A DNA stretch of 7,497 bases from Acidocella sp. 35-58-6 (lineage in GTDB: Bacteria; Pseudomonadota; Alphaproteobacteria; Acetobacterales; Acetobacteraceae): the NCBI GenBank assembly GCA_002281005.1, contig NCFD01000049.1, forward strand, positions 1 to 7,497, in the 5' to 3' direction. A program made the position numbers and the translations under genes. Shown piece after piece: positions 5,422 to 7,497 of the stretch. Within the stretch, counting starts at the first letter, position 1. Each line of letters starts with the position of its first letter. The notes under the pieces are model-generated. The model worked only from the letters and a program-made list of their open reading frames with translations, was not told the origin of the DNA and ran no database searches.

Positions 5422-6735
5422 AGTACGTCATTGCCGCTGCTGCCCCCTAGTCATCCGCAACGCCAGGAACTGAATGACGAGGCTCACGCCCGGCCCCCCG
5501 AAACTCTCACCGCGCCGGTGCGGATCTCATACCTTGCTTTGTACGGCGATAGCTCGTTGCGTGAGGGGCAGCTGCAGCACATCGCGGGCCTCGCTGCGCG
5601 TTTCGGGGTTAAGCCGCCAGCCCCTGGGGCGATCCATTATAGTGCCAATATGGGGCGGTTCCGGCTAAAATGGGAACGTCATTCAGAATTTGCCCGCTAT
5701 AAGTTTATTATCTCCGGCACCGGCGAAGACCCGTTTGCAGACCCGCCAATCCGGCAGGTGCCACCAGAGTGGTTAGCGGGGCTGACCGGACAAACCCTCA
5801 CCGCCACCCACGCGGCGTTTCTGCCGCTGGGCGATGCGCAGCCTGATTATGACGCGATTTCAGGCCGCCTGTTTGCGGGCAACCCGCTCATTGGTTCAGC
5901 CGTCGCGGGCGGGGCCGGCATTGCGCTAACTGACTTGCGTATCCGCCCCGATGGTTTCAGCCGTCTGCTAGTGCTCGATAAATCCCTGCGGCCCCGCCAA
6001 GCGGGCCGGGCGTTGCAGCGGCTGCTCGAAATTGACACCTACCGGTTGCTGGCTTTGCTAACGCTGCCAGTGGCGCGGCAACTAACCCCAGCACTGGCCG
6101 CCAGCGAGCATGAACTGGCAGATATTACCTCAGCCCTGGTGGGGGTCGCGGAAGCGGGAGAGCCGCAATTGCTGGACCGGCTGACACGTCTGGCCGCTCA
6201 GATCGAAAGTTTCGAATCGCAAAATAATTATCGTTTCAGTGCAGGCCGGGCTTACTATCAACTGGTGCAACAGCGCATCGCCGAATTGCGCGAGGAGCGG
6301 ATTGTTGCGATCCAGACGTTCCGGGAATTCACTGAACTGCGGCTGGCCCCGGCGATGAATACTTGCAGCGTAACGGCACTACGTTTGGAATCGCTGTCAT
6401 CGCGGGTGGCGCGGGCCACGCAGTTGCTGTCCACTCGCGTTGATGTCTCGCGCGAGCAACAGTCGATTGCGGTGCTGGAATCAATGAACGAGCGGGCTGA
6501 TTTGCAATTACGGCTGCAGCAAACCGTCGAGGGTTTATCGGTGGCGGCGATTACCTATTACATCATCGGGTTGATCGGCTATGCCGCGCGCGGCGTGCAG
6601 GCCGGTGGGGTAAAAATCGACCCGGATATGGCGATGGGCATTGCCATCCCGTTTGTGATCCTAGCGGTGGCAATGGGCATCCGGCGCATCCATCATAAAG
6701 TACTGCACGCAAGCGCGGGGCAGCCGCATAAATAG
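5419..6735 (+). CDS. DUF3422 family membrane-anchored protein of unknown function
   Basis: Uncharacterised proteobacterial family, here 438 aa from the TTG start, which is the usual family length as I recall. The N-terminal signature HPQRQELNDEAHARP (12-26) identifies it. A large soluble part follows, with a long helical, charge-rich region (about 235-370) of the kind that forms coiled coils. Two hydrophobic segments close the protein: about 373-390 (SVAAITYYIIGLIGY) and about 404-421 (MAMGIAIPFVILAVAMGI), followed by a basic tail with RRIHHK. Both ends should therefore be on the same side, probably the cytoplasm. A soluble domain, a long helix and a C-terminal TM pair recall CorA-type transporters, but the GMN motif is absent, so this is analogy only. 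It is transcribed divergently from the MFS gene and ends 72 bp before the hydratase gene on the same strand. No terminator is visible in that gap. Confidence 0.9.
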   Translation: MSTSLPLLPPSHPQRQELNDEAHARPPETLTAPVRISYLALYGDSSLREGQLQHIAGLAARFGVKPPAPGAIHYSANMGRFRLKWERHSEFARYKFIISGTGEDPFADPPIRQVPPEWLAGLTGQTLTATHAAFLPLGDAQPDYDAISGRLFAGNPLIGSAVAGGAGIALTDLRIRPDGFSRLLVLDKSLRPRQAGRALQRLLEIDTYRLLALLTLPVARQLTPALAASEHELADITSALVGVAEAGEPQLLDRLTRLAAQIESFESQNNYRFSAGRAYYQLVQQRIAELREERIVAIQTFREFTELRLAPAMNTCSVTALRLESLSSRVARATQLLSTRVDVSREQQSIAVLESMNERADLQLRLQQTVEGLSVAAITYYIIGLIGYAARGVQAGGVKIDPDMAMGIAIPFVILAVAMGIRRIHHKVLHASAGQPHK

Positions 6736-6807
6736 CTTTTGATCAAGCGGACTTGCCCGACCTTACCGGCATCGGCACACTGGCATTCATTCATTGCGGG
6801 AGCCGAG

Positions 6808-7497
6808 ATGCCAATTAACTATGAAAGACTGATGAACTTCGAGATCCCTGATGTTCATCACACGCTAACCAAGCGTGAAGCTGCGTTTTATGCGCTCTCC
6901 TGCGGGTTTGGCGCCGATCCGATGGATGAGGCGCAATTGGATTACGTCGATTTCGACCGGGATTTGAAAATTGTCCCCTCGATGCCGGTGGTGCTGGGTT
7001 ATCTGCCGGGTTTTATCGCGGACCCACGCACCGGTATCGACCACGTGAAGGTGGTGCATGGTGATCAATCGGTGGAACTGATGGCGCCGCTGAAGGCGGG
7101 GCAGGCGGTGGTCTGCCGCAACCGCATTGCCAGCCTGATTGATAAAGGTGAGGGCCGCGGCGCTTTGATGGTTATGGAACGCACGATCACTGACGCGGCT
7201 AGCGGCTCGGCGCTAGCTAAAACCACCGCCACCATCGTGCTGCGCGGCGATGGCGGGTTCGGCGGGCCATCCGGCCCGGTGCCGGAGCAACCGAAACTTC
7301 CTGAGCGCACCCCTGATATTTTTGTCGATTTGCCGACCCGGCCCGAGCAGGCTTTGTATTACCGCTTCAACGGCGATGATAATCCGCTGCACGCCGCCCC
7401 GAAATTTGCTGCGATGGCGGGGTTCCCGAGGCCGATTTTGCATGGGCTATGTACCTTCGGCGTGGTCACCCATGCGCTCCTGAAAGCCGTATGTGAC
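6808..7497 (+). CDS. MaoC-type enoyl-CoA hydratase (double hot-dog, hydratase 2), 3' end cut by window
   Basis: Predicted (R)-specific enoyl-CoA hydratase, adding water to trans-2-enoyl-CoA in fatty acid or related CoA-thioester metabolism in the cytosol. 230 codons are visible with no stop. Relatives are about 285-290 aa, so roughly 55-60 residues are missing. The N-terminal hot-dog repeat covers about 1-150, with the KIVPSMPVVLGYL stretch (54-66) typical of the family. A Pro-rich joint lies at 153-169. The catalytic C-terminal repeat begins near 175 and shows the hydratase 2 motif NGDDNPLH (188-195), with Asp190 and His195 as the expected catalytic pair, then AGFPRPILHGLCTFG (204-218). The ATG has GGGAG 5 nt upstream. 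Relatives are often labelled trihydroxycholestenoyl-CoA hydratase after the eukaryotic enzyme; a sterol substrate should not be assumed here. It may be transcribed with the DUF3422 gene. Confidence 0.92.
   Translation, partial: MPINYERLMNFEIPDVHHTLTKREAAFYALSCGFGADPMDEAQLDYVDFDRDLKIVPSMPVVLGYLPGFIADPRTGIDHVKVVHGDQSVELMAPLKAGQAVVCRNRIASLIDKGEGRGALMVMERTITDAASGSALAKTTATIVLRGDGGFGGPSGPVPEQPKLPERTPDIFVDLPTRPEQALYYRFNGDDNPLHAAPKFAAMAGFPRPILHGLCTFGVVTHALLKAVCD

Noticed and set aside
6736..6807. Gap between the DUF3422 and hydratase genes checked for a terminator
   Set aside because: No GC-rich stem followed by a T run was found, only a minor ATTCATTCATT repeat, so no feature is called.

Overview
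The window looks like ordinary chromosome of a Gram-negative bacterium, most likely an alphaproteobacterium. The Acetobacteraceae are my best guess, which is an impression from protein style and not a demonstrated assignment. The basis is two outer-membrane-type lipoproteins, a Bug-type periplasmic binding protein, a DUF3422 protein and an ABC-2 polysaccharide-export permease. I see no RNA genes, insertion sequences, CRISPR arrays or phage genes. There are seven protein genes. The two at the edges are cut by the window.

Left part (1-1187, minus strand): the 5' part of a Wzm/KpsM-like polysaccharide ABC exporter permease runs off the left edge. Upstream of it in the same orientation is a small SlyB-like lipoprotein. 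A spacer of about 210 bp (1188-1397) separates this from a plus-strand lipoprotein carrying an SLT lytic transglycosylase domain, a long proline-rich linker and a C-terminal SPOR domain (1398-2621). The left third is therefore about the cell envelope: glycan export, an outer-membrane lipoprotein and a peptidoglycan-cutting enzyme.

Middle (2653-5236): a strong hairpin with A and T runs on its two sides sits between convergent genes and should terminate both. The minus strand then carries, in transcription order, a DHA2-type major facilitator transporter resembling MdtD/IceT and a Bug/TctC-family binding protein with no TctA/TctB membrane partners in view. Their 75-bp spacer holds a GTGCG-N5-CGCAC inverted repeat. 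Both genes may deal with carboxylates such as citrate, but that is inference.

Right part (5419-7497, plus strand): a DUF3422 membrane-anchored protein of unknown function is followed 72 bp later by a MaoC-type two-hot-dog enoyl-CoA hydratase that is open at the right edge.

Base composition is uneven. The permease is about 51% G+C by hand count and sampled parts of the MFS gene are below 50%, while sampled parts of the DUF3422 gene are above 60%. No clear-cut novel system is visible. The points most worth a second look are the SlyB-like protein without a glycine zipper, the MFS/Bug pairing with its possible operator, and the CorA-like membrane topology of the DUF3422 protein.
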